A stretch of 64,000 bases of DNA from Anaeromonas frigoriresistens (GTDB lineage Bacteria; Bacillota; Clostridia; Tissierellales; SIT17), in assembly GCF_016820655.1 (NCBI RefSeq), contig NZ_WSFT01000053.1, positions 186,001 through 250,000 of the forward strand, in the 5' to 3' direction. A model generated the notes under the pieces. The model was not told the DNA's origin. It did no database searches and saw nothing but the letters and a program-made list of their open reading frames with translations. A program made the position numbers and the translations under genes. Below are positions 26,319 to 34,633 of the stretch, one piece after another. Within the stretch, counting starts at the first letter, position 1. Each line of letters begins with the position of its first letter.

Positions 26319-26540
26319 ATGTTTAAGATTATATTAGGAATTATTTTTATTGTTTTTATTGGACTTATAGCATTAATAGAATATTTGAGAAGAGCATTTA
26401 TTAATAAACATGACAATGATGAAATAAAAAATATATTAAGTGATAAAGAATATAAAGATACTTTGAGTAGAAGTATTGCTGAGTATAATCAATCTATTCA
26501 AGGATTAAAGGAGGCTTTTAGATGGAAGAAAAGGACTTAG
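26319..26540 (+). CDS. Small membrane protein, 73 aa
   Basis: One N-terminal transmembrane helix (KIILGIIFIVFIGLIALIEYL) and a charged, helical cytoplasmic part. The ATG at 26,319 follows AAAGGTGG; an upstream in-frame ATG at 26,271 falls inside the previous small gene and is rejected. The stop overlaps the next gene in another frame. It could be a membrane-acting early phage protein; not assigned. Confidence 0.6.
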   Translation: MFKIILGIIFIVFIGLIALIEYLRRAFINKHDNDEIKNILSDKEYKDTLSRSIAEYNQSIQGLKEAFRWKKRT

Positions 26541-26740
26541 ATAAATTAGAAGATAGATTCGCTCATCTATTTGAAGAAGTTATTCTTGATATTGTTGGGA
26601 GAATTAAAGATAGTGAGAAGAATATTGATAATAGGATAGATAAATTAGATGAGAGATTAGATAGTTTAAGTAATAGTATAGATAGTTTAGAAGGTTATGT
26701 TAAGGAATTAGTAGATGTACTGAAGGAAGTTATAGAATAG
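26522..26740 (+). CDS. Small coiled-coil protein, 72 aa
   Basis: Almost entirely a heptad-repeat coiled coil: DKLEDRFAHLFEEVILDIVG, then IDNRIDKLDERLDSLSNSIDSLEGYVKELVDVLKEVIE. AAGGAGG lies 10 bases upstream of the ATG. It overlaps the membrane protein gene by 19 bases, so the two may form a membrane-bound pair. Confidence 0.65.
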   Translation: MEEKDLDKLEDRFAHLFEEVILDIVGRIKDSEKNIDNRIDKLDERLDSLSNSIDSLEGYVKELVDVLKEVIE

Positions 26741-26756
26741 AAAGGGGATTAATTAT

Positions 26757-26918
26757 ATGATGGATAGAAAAGAAACTAGAGAAGTATTAGAGGATTTAGA
26801 GTTTGATTTGCAAACAATTAAATTTCAATTAAAGAAAAATAGAATTGAAAAAGGTATGGTAGAGAATTTACTTAATAATGCTGTTAATACGATTGGTAAG
26901 GTTAAGGGAAGTATATAA
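26757..26918 (+). CDS. Small helical protein, 53 aa
   Basis: MMDRKETREVLEDLEFDLQT followed by a basic helix and ending NTIGKVKGSI. AAAGGGGA lies 10 bases upstream of the first ATG. The stop abuts the end of the convergent gene at 26,919. It has no known family; it is the last gene of the small-protein operon. Confidence 0.6.
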   Translation: MMDRKETREVLEDLEFDLQTIKFQLKKNRIEKGMVENLLNNAVNTIGKVKGSI

Positions 26919-27521
26919 TTATAATATTTCCCATAACTGCTTTTCAAAGCTCCATTCATATTCTTGAACATTAATTTTATTTAATCTATTTAAAAAAGTA
27001 AATTCATAAGAAACTTTCAATTTTACGCTTTTTCCTTGGTTAGTTATATTATTAATATCAAAACCTTTATTTAAAGAAATATTTAAAACTTCAAAATCAC
27101 GTATTCTAGAATCACGAGAAGCCATATACATATTTCTATTAAATAAATCATTACAGTTTATTTTTTTATCATCTGAATGAATAGTAATATTTATTGATAA
27201 GTCTTCAAATGAATTATTTGATATATTTGTATAAGCTATTCTAGTAACAGGTTCTTTAGTATATACATTATGTCTATTCTCTAGTTGAATAAGTAGATAA
27301 GGTTTCTGACTAAGAATAAAAGCATTATTGGTCTCTATGTAACTAGAAATAACAAAAATAGAAGAAATAATAGCAGTTGTTGCAATTATTATATTGAAAA
27401 TAAAATTAGCTTTATTAGAAATTAAGTTATAATTATCTTGAGAAATTGTAAGTCCAATAATAGATAACATAACTAGAAAGAATATTATAGCTAGTATAAC
27501 AGGTATTTTTATTCTATTCAT
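26919..27521 (-). CDS. Two-helix membrane protein, 200 aa, likely a moron
   Basis: Two N-terminal transmembrane helices (IPVILAIIFFLVMLSIIGLTI and FIFNIIIATTAIISSIFVIS) and a beta-rich C-terminal domain of about 120 residues (PYLLIQLENRHNVY, then LSINITIHSD). It is transcribed against its neighbours and has its own AGAGGAG site, as is usual for cargo genes in prophages. The function is unknown; a membrane-located defence or superinfection-exclusion role is only a possibility. Confidence 0.7.
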   Translation of the reverse strand: MNRIKIPVILAIIFFLVMLSIIGLTISQDNYNLISNKANFIFNIIIATTAIISSIFVISSYIETNNAFILSQKPYLLIQLENRHNVYTKEPVTRIAYTNISNNSFEDLSINITIHSDDKKINCNDLFNRNMYMASRDSRIRDFEVLNISLNKGFDINNITNQGKSVKLKVSYEFTFLNRLNKINVQEYEWSFEKQLWEIL

Positions 27522-27697
27522 AAAATAACTCCTCTTTAAATTAGTTTATATAGGAATATATATCCATATTCTAATAATATTATATATCATTAATAATAAC
27601 AATACAAAAATCAGAGATATAAATGCAAGAAATTTGCAGGGATTTCCTTTTATTTGTAGAAGTATGTAATTAAATACAAATTTAAGGGGATGATTTT

Positions 27698-27988
27698 GTG
27701 CTATTAGAAGGAAGAAAGCTGCAAGAAGTTGTATATAATGAATTGTTTAATGAGTTACAAAGTTCTCTAGAAGAAAAGGAAATAGAGTATAATAATATGG
27801 TGAAAAGTAGAGAAAAAGAGATACTTTTAGATAAGTTTTATTATATGATGAACTTAAAATATGAACAGAATAAATCAAATATTGACTATGCAAATGAGCA
27901 TGAAAATAGAGTTAAAAACGAAATTATTACACTCAAAAGAAAAATAGATGTATTAGAAAAATGTAAATCTACTTTTATAGATGAGTAA
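27698..27988 (+). CDS. Small coiled-coil protein, 96 aa
   Basis: Helical throughout, with heptad pattern in VVYNELFNELQSSLEEKEIEYNN and RVKNEIITLKRKIDVLEKC. It starts at GTG after AAGGGGATG, and is followed 21 bases later by the Ntn-like gene, with which it may form an operon. Not assigned. Confidence 0.6.
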   Translation: MLLEGRKLQEVVYNELFNELQSSLEEKEIEYNNMVKSREKEILLDKFYYMMNLKYEQNKSNIDYANEHENRVKNEIITLKRKIDVLEKCKSTFIDE

Positions 27989-28009
27989 TTCTACTTTGGG
28001 AGGAATATA

Positions 28010-28813
28010 ATGAGTGTTGCTATATGTTATGTAACTGATACTATGTCAATTATTGCCACTGATACTAGAGTTACAAGAAATACTATAGGAAAACAATTAT
28101 CATTTAGCGATGATGCAATTAAACTGACAAGTATACCTAACCTTGGTTGGTGTTCAGGTGTTGGTAGTGAAGGTATGATAAATGATTTTAAAAAAGAATT
28201 GCTAAAAAATAGAAATGAATCAATTACTACTAGAGATATACGTCTACTATATAACAATATTCTATTAGATTATCATAGTAAATTACATGACCTGAGTTTG
28301 AAATATGATAAAAAAAAAGAAAGGTTAGAAGTGGCAAATCATAAAGAAAAAGTTAATAATACTATAATTATTCTTACTTGGATTAAGCTAATAAATTATA
28401 GATTAAAGTGTTGTATTGGGTTGTTGTCTAAAGACTTTACAAAGAAATTTGATTCTTTTAATGAAATACAAAGTATAGAGAATAATAGAATTTATATATT
28501 TTATCCTCCGTTAGATGATCAAAATAAAAACATAAGAAACGATATAGAAGAGAAATATCAATTAAATTTTCAATCAACTATGAAGTATACAGATTTACTT
28601 TATGAAATTTTTAACATATTTGATGACATTCAATCAAAATCTAGCTCAGTTAGTAATATTATTGATGTAGGGATTCACGCATTAAGAAATAAAAGAGACG
28701 AAATAAAAATTAATATAAGAGATGATATACATGTTTTAAAAACTAAATTAAGAGAAGGCAATATTGAAGATGAATATAATATTGTAGAATACAATCCAAT
28801 TTGTACTAGATAA
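28010..28813 (+). CDS. Ntn-hydrolase-like (proteasome-fold) prophage protein
   Basis: 267 residues. The first 65 (SVAICYVTDTMSIIATDTRVT, then FSDDAIKLTSIPNLGWCSGVGSEGM) follow the beta-sandwich opening of HslV/proteasome-like Ntn hydrolases, in which A-x-D-x-R and a K-x-x-x-I step precede a G-x-G-x turn. A candidate nucleophile after Met removal would be Ser2, but this is not proven. The rest is helical and unassigned. TGGGAGG precedes the ATG and a strong terminator follows. Confidence 0.5.
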   Translation: MSVAICYVTDTMSIIATDTRVTRNTIGKQLSFSDDAIKLTSIPNLGWCSGVGSEGMINDFKKELLKNRNESITTRDIRLLYNNILLDYHSKLHDLSLKYDKKKERLEVANHKEKVNNTIIILTWIKLINYRLKCCIGLLSKDFTKKFDSFNEIQSIENNRIYIFYPPLDDQNKNIRNDIEEKYQLNFQSTMKYTDLLYEIFNIFDDIQSKSSSVSNIIDVGIHALRNKRDEIKINIRDDIHVLKTKLREGNIEDEYNIVEYNPICTR

Positions 28814-28834
28814 CTCCCTTGTGGGAGTTTTTTT
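28812..28834 (+). terminator. Rho-independent terminator
   Basis: AACTCCC pairs with GGGAGTT around TTGT and is followed by TTTTT. Confidence 0.9.
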
Positions 28835-28869
28835 ATGCACGATATAATAAATTAAAAGGAGATGTTACT

Positions 28870-29298
28870 ATGGAATTAGATATTCACTATCTTACTGGAT
28901 TTATTAAATATGGATGGAAAATGGATGAGATTCAAGATATGAAATCTAAGGATTTAGAAGTATTAATATCTGAATTTAAGGAAGACAATTATATAAAAAA
29001 ACTTAAGTTCAAGGTATTGAAAGGAATAATTGATGAATATGAAGAATTTAAAGATGGAGTTGAAAGAGAATATAAGGAAAAAGAAGAAGTATTGTTAAAT
29101 TTAGGGTTTATGTCAAAAGAAGAAGCAATCAAAAAAGGAATCTTATATCCTAAAAATGAGGAAGTAGGGTATGTTAGAAAATTAAACAATGGAGCATTGC
29201 ATATTTTACCTTTAGATTATCTTGTTAATAAGACCATTGATGAGATATATAAGAATTTTTATGAGTCTAATAGAGAAATTAATAATACTTTTAGTTAA
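28870..29298 (+). CDS. Prophage protein of unknown function, 142 aa
   Basis: A charged soluble protein: MELDIHYLTGFIKYGWKMDEI, a long helix (IDEYEEFKDGVEREYKEKEEVLLNLG) and a small C-terminal part. The ATG at 28,870 follows AAAGGAGATG; an upstream in-frame ATG overlaps the terminator and is rejected. No family is recognised. Confidence 0.65.
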   Translation: MELDIHYLTGFIKYGWKMDEIQDMKSKDLEVLISEFKEDNYIKKLKFKVLKGIIDEYEEFKDGVEREYKEKEEVLLNLGFMSKEEAIKKGILYPKNEEVGYVRKLNNGALHILPLDYLVNKTIDEIYKNFYESNREINNTFS

Positions 29299-29356
29299 TA
29301 ATGAAGGAATTTCCCATATTATGTCTAATTATATAGATTATATGGGAGGGAATAGA

Positions 29357-30238
29357 ATGACTGTAAATAAAAAGTGCTTTATTATAACACCTATAGGTGG
29401 AGATGGTAGTGAGATTAGGAGAAAAGCTGATGGTGTCATCAATTCCGTCATCAAACCAATTTTAAAAGAAATGGGTTTTACAGATATAAAGGCAGCTCAT
29501 GAAATTACATCACCTGGATCTATTAATAAGCAAGTAATAAATAGAATCATTGAAGATGATCTAGTTATAGCGAATCTAACTGGTCTTAATCCAAATGTTA
29601 TGTATGAATTAGCAGTTAGACATGCAACAATGAAACCTATTGTACATATATGCGAAAATAATACAAAGTTGCCATTTGATATTGTAGATCAACGAAGTAT
29701 ATTTTATAACGATGATATGTACGGTACTGAAGAATTAAAAAGTAAATTAGTAAAAATGGTTAATAGTTGTTTAGATGTTGAAAATAAAGATAACCCTATT
29801 TATTCCGCTACTCAGGATAAGATATTTAGGGAAGTGGCTGCTAGTAGTAATGAAACAAATTTAGAAGGATATGTAATAGATAGAATTGATAATTTAGAAG
29901 CTTTAATCCAGAATTTAAGCAACAACATAACTAATAAATATCAAGTAAGTTCTTATACCGAAGAATTTGTATTAGATATTGAATCAAGTGAAGAAATTAA
30001 TTTAGATAATTTAATAAATAATATTTATAAAAATTGCAAAAAAGAAAATATAAAATTAGAAAACTTCTCTATTTCTGAACCTAGTAAAAATAAAAGCAAT
30101 GTAAATTCTGTAATAAACATGTATATGCAATTACAATCATATCATATTAAACCCACTAAGACACAAGTGACAAAAATAATATCTTCAAGTCTAGATAAAA
30201 ACATGAAACTGTTAAGATTAGATATGTTACCTTTTTAA
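29357..30238 (+). CDS. NDT/TIR-like nucleotide-processing protein, candidate defence gene
   Basis: 293 residues. The first 130 have a Rossmann-like layout of the nucleoside 2-deoxyribosyltransferase/TIR superfamily: KCFIITPIGGDGSEIRRKAD, then INRIIEDDLVIANLTGLNPNVMYELAVRHATMKPIVHI. The NPNVMYELAVRH block, with a conserved Glu, is the hallmark catalytic motif. The C-terminal part is helical. Such proteins hydrolyse nucleotides or NAD in anti-phage systems; here it is a lone gene with its own GGGAGGG site and terminator. Function inferred. Confidence 0.65.
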   Translation: MTVNKKCFIITPIGGDGSEIRRKADGVINSVIKPILKEMGFTDIKAAHEITSPGSINKQVINRIIEDDLVIANLTGLNPNVMYELAVRHATMKPIVHICENNTKLPFDIVDQRSIFYNDDMYGTEELKSKLVKMVNSCLDVENKDNPIYSATQDKIFREVAASSNETNLEGYVIDRIDNLEALIQNLSNNITNKYQVSSYTEEFVLDIESSEEINLDNLINNIYKNCKKENIKLENFSISEPSKNKSNVNSVINMYMQLQSYHIKPTKTQVTKIISSSLDKNMKLLRLDMLPF

Positions 30239-30240
30239 AA

Positions 30241-30262
30241 AGAGCCTAAAAGGCTTTTTTTT
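30241..30262 (+). terminator. Rho-independent terminator
   Basis: AGCCT pairs with AGGCT around AAA and is followed by eight T. Confidence 0.8.
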
Positions 30263-30342
30263 CATACAATAATGGAATTATATCAGTAGGAATACAGTGA
30301 GATCAATTATATTTAAATAAAGCTAGTGACAAATTTTTATAG

Positions 30343-30513
30343 GAATTAAATAAAGTTCATAAGAAAATAGAGAAAATGAATGATAAGTTTAGACCGTTAG
30401 ATCTTTTTATAGATAGTAAAAAAAGGTTATTAAATATGAGATTACAGTTAGGAACAGTATGTGAAGGAAGAGATAATATAAAGAATATATTCCCGTTAAT
30501 CAATAGAATATAA
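30343..30513 (+). pseudogene. Decayed small reading frame
   Basis: An open stretch of 56 codons directly after a stop: ELNKVHKKIEKMNDKFRPLD, then a basic middle and FPLINRI before TAA. The only internal ATGs lack a ribosome binding site. It may be the remnant of a small helical protein gene, or chance. Nothing else is seen between 30,263 and 30,565. Confidence 0.3.
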
Positions 30514-30565
30514 AAATTACAAGTAAAAATCTTATAAGTTATAATATACAGTATCAATTATAAAT

Positions 30566-30597
30566 CTTAAAAGCCTATATAATATTATATAGGCTTA
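30566..30597 (-). terminator. Terminator of the GIY-YIG/DnaB-like gene
   Basis: AAGCCTATATAAT and ATTATATAGGCTT form a near-perfect palindrome. Read on the minus strand, the hairpin is followed by TTTT. It overlaps the stop of that gene and may work on both strands. Confidence 0.75.
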
Positions 30598-31784
30598 AGA
30601 TTATTGAAATTGTTTCCCAAATTATATATACCGCTAAATTTATCTAAGCATACTAACTCAAATACATATAACTTGTGTAATCTATTTTTAAATACAATTA
30701 CTTCAAGTATATTTCTTTGCTCTATATCTTCATTATATAATTCGTTTCTATATAAAAATTTAATTATATCTGGGAATGATTTCATACTATCGTATTCTAA
30801 ATCAGAAATTGTAGGTCTTTTATCTGATCGACATAATAGTTTGTCTGATGAAATTCCAGATAGTAAGAGTATTGGTGTCTTAATATCTGTAGTTAGACTT
30901 TTAAATTTTTGCATAATTTCAAGAAACTTATCTTTTATATATATTTCTTTATTATTAACAATACATTGTAAATCATCAATAACAATTAAATCATAAGAGT
31001 CGGTTTTTATTACTTTTATAATACTATCTATAGTCTTATTTTCATAAGTTAAATTAGTAAATTGTATATTTGATTTATATAACTTAGTTGAAGATTTTGA
31101 GTATGTTTCAACTTCTTCTTCGGTAAATGTATTATTTCTTATTATCTCTAAAGGAATATGAGAATCTCTTGATATTAATTTTTTAGTTAATATTTCAGCA
31201 TCCTCTTTTAGATTAACGTATAAAACTTTTTTATTTCTATTCATTACTAGGTGAGAACAAATATTTAATGCATATGTAGTTTTTCCACTTGAGGTATCTC
31301 CTGCAGCTAAAATTAAATCGCTATTACTAATAGAAGTTCGTTCATCAAAATCTAAATAACCAGTAGTTAAAAAGTCATTATCAATACCTATATTGGCTAC
31401 TTCATGTAATATGAGATCTTTTATATCTTGAATACTATTTTTTCTATTCTTTAAATATTTTAAATATCCATCGTAAGGAAAAACATAATCTTTCCATTCA
31501 AACACAGGTAAGTCTATTTCAAAATTTCCTTCATCTTTGAATTGAATATTGTACTTTGGTTTTGTCTTATTAATCAATATTGCTTCAAAAGCTATTTCTT
31601 CTGATTCATTTTTAAATTCAGAATATTGTATTTTTTCTATTGATTGATAACATTCTGAAGGTAGATGACCTAGAGATGTAGAGTGCTCTTTAAGTATCCT
31701 TCTATCTATATCATTAGTTCTTCCAATATATAAAATATTATCATTATTATCTAAAAATCTATAAATATAATACTGATTATTCAT
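30585..31784 (-). CDS. GIY-YIG nuclease fused to a DnaB-like helicase domain
   Basis: 399 residues with two parts. Residues 1-85 are a GIY-YIG domain: YYIYRFLDNNDNILYIGRTNDIDRR with a conserved Glu near 67 and KPKYN. Residues 135-390 are RecA-like, as in the DnaB C-terminal domain: TTGYLDFDERTSISNSDLILAAG, Walker A AGDTSSGKTT (161-170), Walker B DLIVIDDLQ, and the DnaB-type block PTISDLEYDSMKSFPDIIKFLYRNELY. The usual DnaB N-terminal domain is replaced by the nuclease. It is transcribed against the operon. A helicase-nuclease for restart, defence or homing is possible. Confidence 0.8.
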   Translation of the reverse strand: MNNQYYIYRFLDNNDNILYIGRTNDIDRRILKEHSTSLGHLPSECYQSIEKIQYSEFKNESEEIAFEAILINKTKPKYNIQFKDEGNFEIDLPVFEWKDYVFPYDGYLKYLKNRKNSIQDIKDLILHEVANIGIDNDFLTTGYLDFDERTSISNSDLILAAGDTSSGKTTYALNICSHLVMNRNKKVLYVNLKEDAEILTKKLISRDSHIPLEIIRNNTFTEEEVETYSKSSTKLYKSNIQFTNLTYENKTIDSIIKVIKTDSYDLIVIDDLQCIVNNKEIYIKDKFLEIMQKFKSLTTDIKTPILLLSGISSDKLLCRSDKRPTISDLEYDSMKSFPDIIKFLYRNELYNEDIEQRNILEVIVFKNRLHKLYVFELVCLDKFSGIYNLGNNFNNLKPI

Positions 31785-31889
31785 TATCTCACCAACCTTT
31801 CTTTACAAAACTATTATACCAAGTTATTTCATAAATAAATGTCAGAATTTGTCGTTTCGATTAAGTACTTAGTAATAGGAGTGAGTTTT

Positions 31890-32321
31890 ATGCCATTAAA
31901 AAAAAAATGTAGTAAAATGGGATGTAATACTTTAGTAGATGTTAGTTTAAAGTACTGTAAGGAGCATAAAGATACACAGAAACAAAGACATAGAGAATAT
32001 AAGCAAAAGAGAAGAGATAAAGAAGAACAGAGGTTTTATAATAGGAAACCATGGAAAGATACAAGAGAGTTGGTATTGATGAGAGATAATGGATTATGTC
32101 AATTAAGTTTAGAGAATAATGAAATAGTATTTGCATCTATGGTTCATCATATTATTCCTATGAAAGAGAATAGTAGTAGGAAGTTAGATCCTAAGAATCT
32201 TATTTCATTGAGTAATGGTATGCATAACTATGTTGAGAGTCAGTATGACAAAGGTGAAGATAGTAAGGAGAAGATGCAAGAGAAGTTATTTGAGATAGTT
32301 AAGAATAAGTATAAGAAGTAG
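31890..32321 (+). CDS. HNH endonuclease next to terminase
   Basis: 143 residues. Zinc-binding Cys pairs (KKCSKMGCN, then KYCKEH) precede the HNH core: RDNGLCQLSLENNEIV, then MVHHIIPMKENSSRKLDPKNLISLSNGMHNYVE, with HH, N and H of the beta-beta-alpha-metal site. In HK97-type phages an HNH protein beside the small terminase helps cut cos DNA during packaging. The ATG at 31,890 follows AGGAGTG. A terminator follows. Confidence 0.9.
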   Translation: MPLKKKCSKMGCNTLVDVSLKYCKEHKDTQKQRHREYKQKRRDKEEQRFYNRKPWKDTRELVLMRDNGLCQLSLENNEIVFASMVHHIIPMKENSSRKLDPKNLISLSNGMHNYVESQYDKGEDSKEKMQEKLFEIVKNKYKK

Positions 32322-32323
32322 TT

Positions 32324-32354
32324 CTAAGTCTATTGAATGGCTTAGGCTTTTTTT
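32324..32354 (+). terminator. Rho-independent terminator after HNH
   Basis: CTAAG pairs with CTTAG across a short loop and is followed by GCTTTTTTT. Confidence 0.7.
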
Positions 32355-32477
32355 ATGCGAAAAACTAGAGGGTAGGGTAAGGTCAATAATTTAAAATTGA
32401 TTGGTTAAAAGGTCGCAGCCTCCCTCTCGGTAAAAATAACTTCCCTAAATGAAATTTCAAGAAAGGTAGGTGGTACT
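32355..32477. other. Candidate cos region
   Basis: A gene-free 120 bases between HNH and the small terminase, the usual place for the cohesive-end site in HNH/P27-type phages. It holds GGGTAGGGTAAGG and the GC-rich stretch GGTCGCAGCCTCCCTCTCGG, unusual for this AT-rich element. The cut positions cannot be told from sequence alone. Confidence 0.4.
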
Positions 32478-32942
32478 ATGGCAAGACCTGCAAAAAGTGT
32501 AGATGTTATGTCTAAAAATTTAACTAAAGAAGAATATGAAGCTAGAAAAGCAGCAGAAGAATCTTTAAAGGGTGGATCGGATAAAATTAAGCCACCTATA
32601 TACTTAAATGATAAAGCTAAATCTATATTTAATTACATAGTTGAAGAATTAAAAGAAAGTGGCATATTAACTAATTTAGATGTTTATATATTAGCTACTT
32701 GTGCTAATGCAATAGTTAGAATTCAAGAAGCAGAAGAAATATTGAATGAAGGATTATTTGAAAAAGATGGAAAAGTTAAGAATGCTTTACGAGTAAAAGA
32801 AAGCTATACTAAAGAATTCTTTAGATGTACTAATGAATTAAGTTTAAGTCCACAAAGTAGAGCTAAGCTTGCAAATATTAATATACAAAAACAATTAGAA
32901 AAAGATGATCCAGTTTTAAAGTTACTAGGTGGCGATAATTAA
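32478..32942 (+). CDS. terS: Terminase small subunit, P27 family
   Basis: 154 residues: MARPAKSVDVMSKNLTKEEYEARKAAE, then PPIYLNDKAKSIFNYIVEELKESGILTNLDVYILATCANA, the P27-type helical DNA-recognition domain. The C-terminal end (SLSPQSRAKLANINI) is also typical. It recognises phage DNA and hands it to the large subunit. AAAGGTAGGTGG lies upstream. Its stop overlaps the next start by one base. Confidence 0.92.
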   Translation: MARPAKSVDVMSKNLTKEEYEARKAAEESLKGGSDKIKPPIYLNDKAKSIFNYIVEELKESGILTNLDVYILATCANAIVRIQEAEEILNEGLFEKDGKVKNALRVKESYTKEFFRCTNELSLSPQSRAKLANINIQKQLEKDDPVLKLLGGDN

Positions 32943-34633
32943 TGCTAAAAGAGAAGGCAATAAAATATGCTAATGATGTAGTTAATGGTGAAGAAGTTGC
33001 TACTAAAGAAGTAATCAAACAATGTGAATGGTTCTTAAATGATTTAAAAAGGCAAGATGATAATAATTTCAAATATTATTTTGATGAAAAAGAAATAGAA
33101 AAAATTGAAGGTATACTAAAACTCTTAAATTTTGCTACAGGTTTGGGAGTTGTAGGATTACCGATATTAGAAGGGCTTTGGGGATTCCAAGCCTTTTTTT
33201 TATGCAATGTTTTTGGATGGAGATTTAAAGAAGATAAGAAGAAGTTTAAGAATAGAACTAATATATTGTTTATACCTAGAAAAAATGCAAAAACTTTTAT
33301 ATGTGCTTTGATAATTATAATTCTAATGTTGATAGAAGATCATTATAGTGAATTTTATAGTATATGTTTAGATAGAGAATTAGCAAGTAAAGTAAAAGAA
33401 GCTATGACACAGATAATTAATGCAAGTCCTGATATATTAAAACATTTTATAACTTCAAAAACATTAAACGGTAAAATTACATGCAAAATAACTAATAGTT
33501 TTTATCAAGCAAGAACAGCAGAAGCTAATAAAAATAACTCTATAAGACCAAGTGCATTTATTGCAGATGAGATAGGAGCTTTTAGGGATTCTAAAAACAT
33601 TAATGCAATGAAATCAGGTCAATTATCTGTTAAGAACCCTTTAAGGTTTAAGATCACAACAGCTTATGCAGAATCTGAAAGTATAATGATAGAGGAACTA
33701 GATTATATACGTAAGGTTTATGATGGTGTAATAGATGATGATAGAATATTTTCATTACTATATTATGCTGAAAAGAGTCACGAATGGGATGATATAGGAT
33801 TAGAAATGGCTAATCCTTTAAGAGTTAAAGAAAATTATCAAGAAATTAAAGATAATAGAAAAGTAGCAAAAGAAAAACTTTCTGAACAGACTGAATTTCT
33901 CACTAAACATATGAATGTATTTGTAACGAATGATAAATCAGAAAGATACATTGATATGGATGATTGGAAAAAGTGTCAAGTAGAAACAATTGATTTAGAA
34001 GGTAAACAAGTTGTAGTTTCTATTGATGCAAGTTTAACTACAGACTTAACAGCTATAAATATTATGTATAAGGAAAAGGGAATATACTACTTAAAATCTC
34101 ATGCTTTTCTACCAAGGTTATCACTATCAGAAAGAAGAGAAAAAATAGATTATAACCTTATGGAGAAACTAGGATATTGTACTATTGTAGAGGGAAAATA
34201 TGTCGACTATAATCTATTAGAAGATTATATAAGAAATATAGAATCAAAATACAATTGTACAATAAAGAAGATTTGTTCTGATCCATTTAATTTTATTCAA
34301 AATCTACAGAATCTAGCCAATGATTATGATGTTGATATAATTAAACAGACATATTCAGAACTGTCAGCACCTACTAAAACCTTTAGAAATGATGTTTATG
34401 GTGAAAAGGTTAAATATGAAAAGAATAAATTATTAGATTGGAATATGAGTAACGCTAAAGCAAAACCTAAGAAAGTTACTGGTGACATTCTATTAGAAAA
34501 AGTTAATAAGAATAAAACTCGAATAGATATGGTTGTGGCTACTATTTTTGCTTATAGTAAATTATATCTCGAAGAAGATGATACGTATGATTATGAGATA
34601 ACAGATGAGAAGCTTGATGAATGGGGGTGGTAA
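32942..34633 (+). CDS. terL: Terminase large subunit (Terminase_1 family)
   Basis: 563 residues; the motor and nuclease for DNA packaging. The ATPase part has the divergent P-loop NILFIPRKNAKTFICALI, then ARTAEANKNNSIRPSAFIADEIG as Walker B. The RNase H-like nuclease part has VVVSIDASLTTDLTAI with the first catalytic Asp, a second acid in KKICSDPFNF, and a third in TRIDMVVATIFAYS. Full length. A terminator-like hairpin lies shortly after its stop. Confidence 0.95.
   Translation: MLKEKAIKYANDVVNGEEVATKEVIKQCEWFLNDLKRQDDNNFKYYFDEKEIEKIEGILKLLNFATGLGVVGLPILEGLWGFQAFFLCNVFGWRFKEDKKKFKNRTNILFIPRKNAKTFICALIIIILMLIEDHYSEFYSICLDRELASKVKEAMTQIINASPDILKHFITSKTLNGKITCKITNSFYQARTAEANKNNSIRPSAFIADEIGAFRDSKNINAMKSGQLSVKNPLRFKITTAYAESESIMIEELDYIRKVYDGVIDDDRIFSLLYYAEKSHEWDDIGLEMANPLRVKENYQEIKDNRKVAKEKLSEQTEFLTKHMNVFVTNDKSERYIDMDDWKKCQVETIDLEGKQVVVSIDASLTTDLTAINIMYKEKGIYYLKSHAFLPRLSLSERREKIDYNLMEKLGYCTIVEGKYVDYNLLEDYIRNIESKYNCTIKKICSDPFNFIQNLQNLANDYDVDIIKQTYSELSAPTKTFRNDVYGEKVKYEKNKLLDWNMSNAKAKPKKVTGDILLEKVNKNKTRIDMVVATIFAYSKLYLEEDDTYDYEITDEKLDEWGW

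Noticed and set aside
29222-29356. Longer N-terminus of the NDT/TIR-like protein.
   Set aside because: It overlaps the preceding gene and has no ribosome site; GGGAGGG precedes the ATG at 29,357, and the conserved domain starts there.
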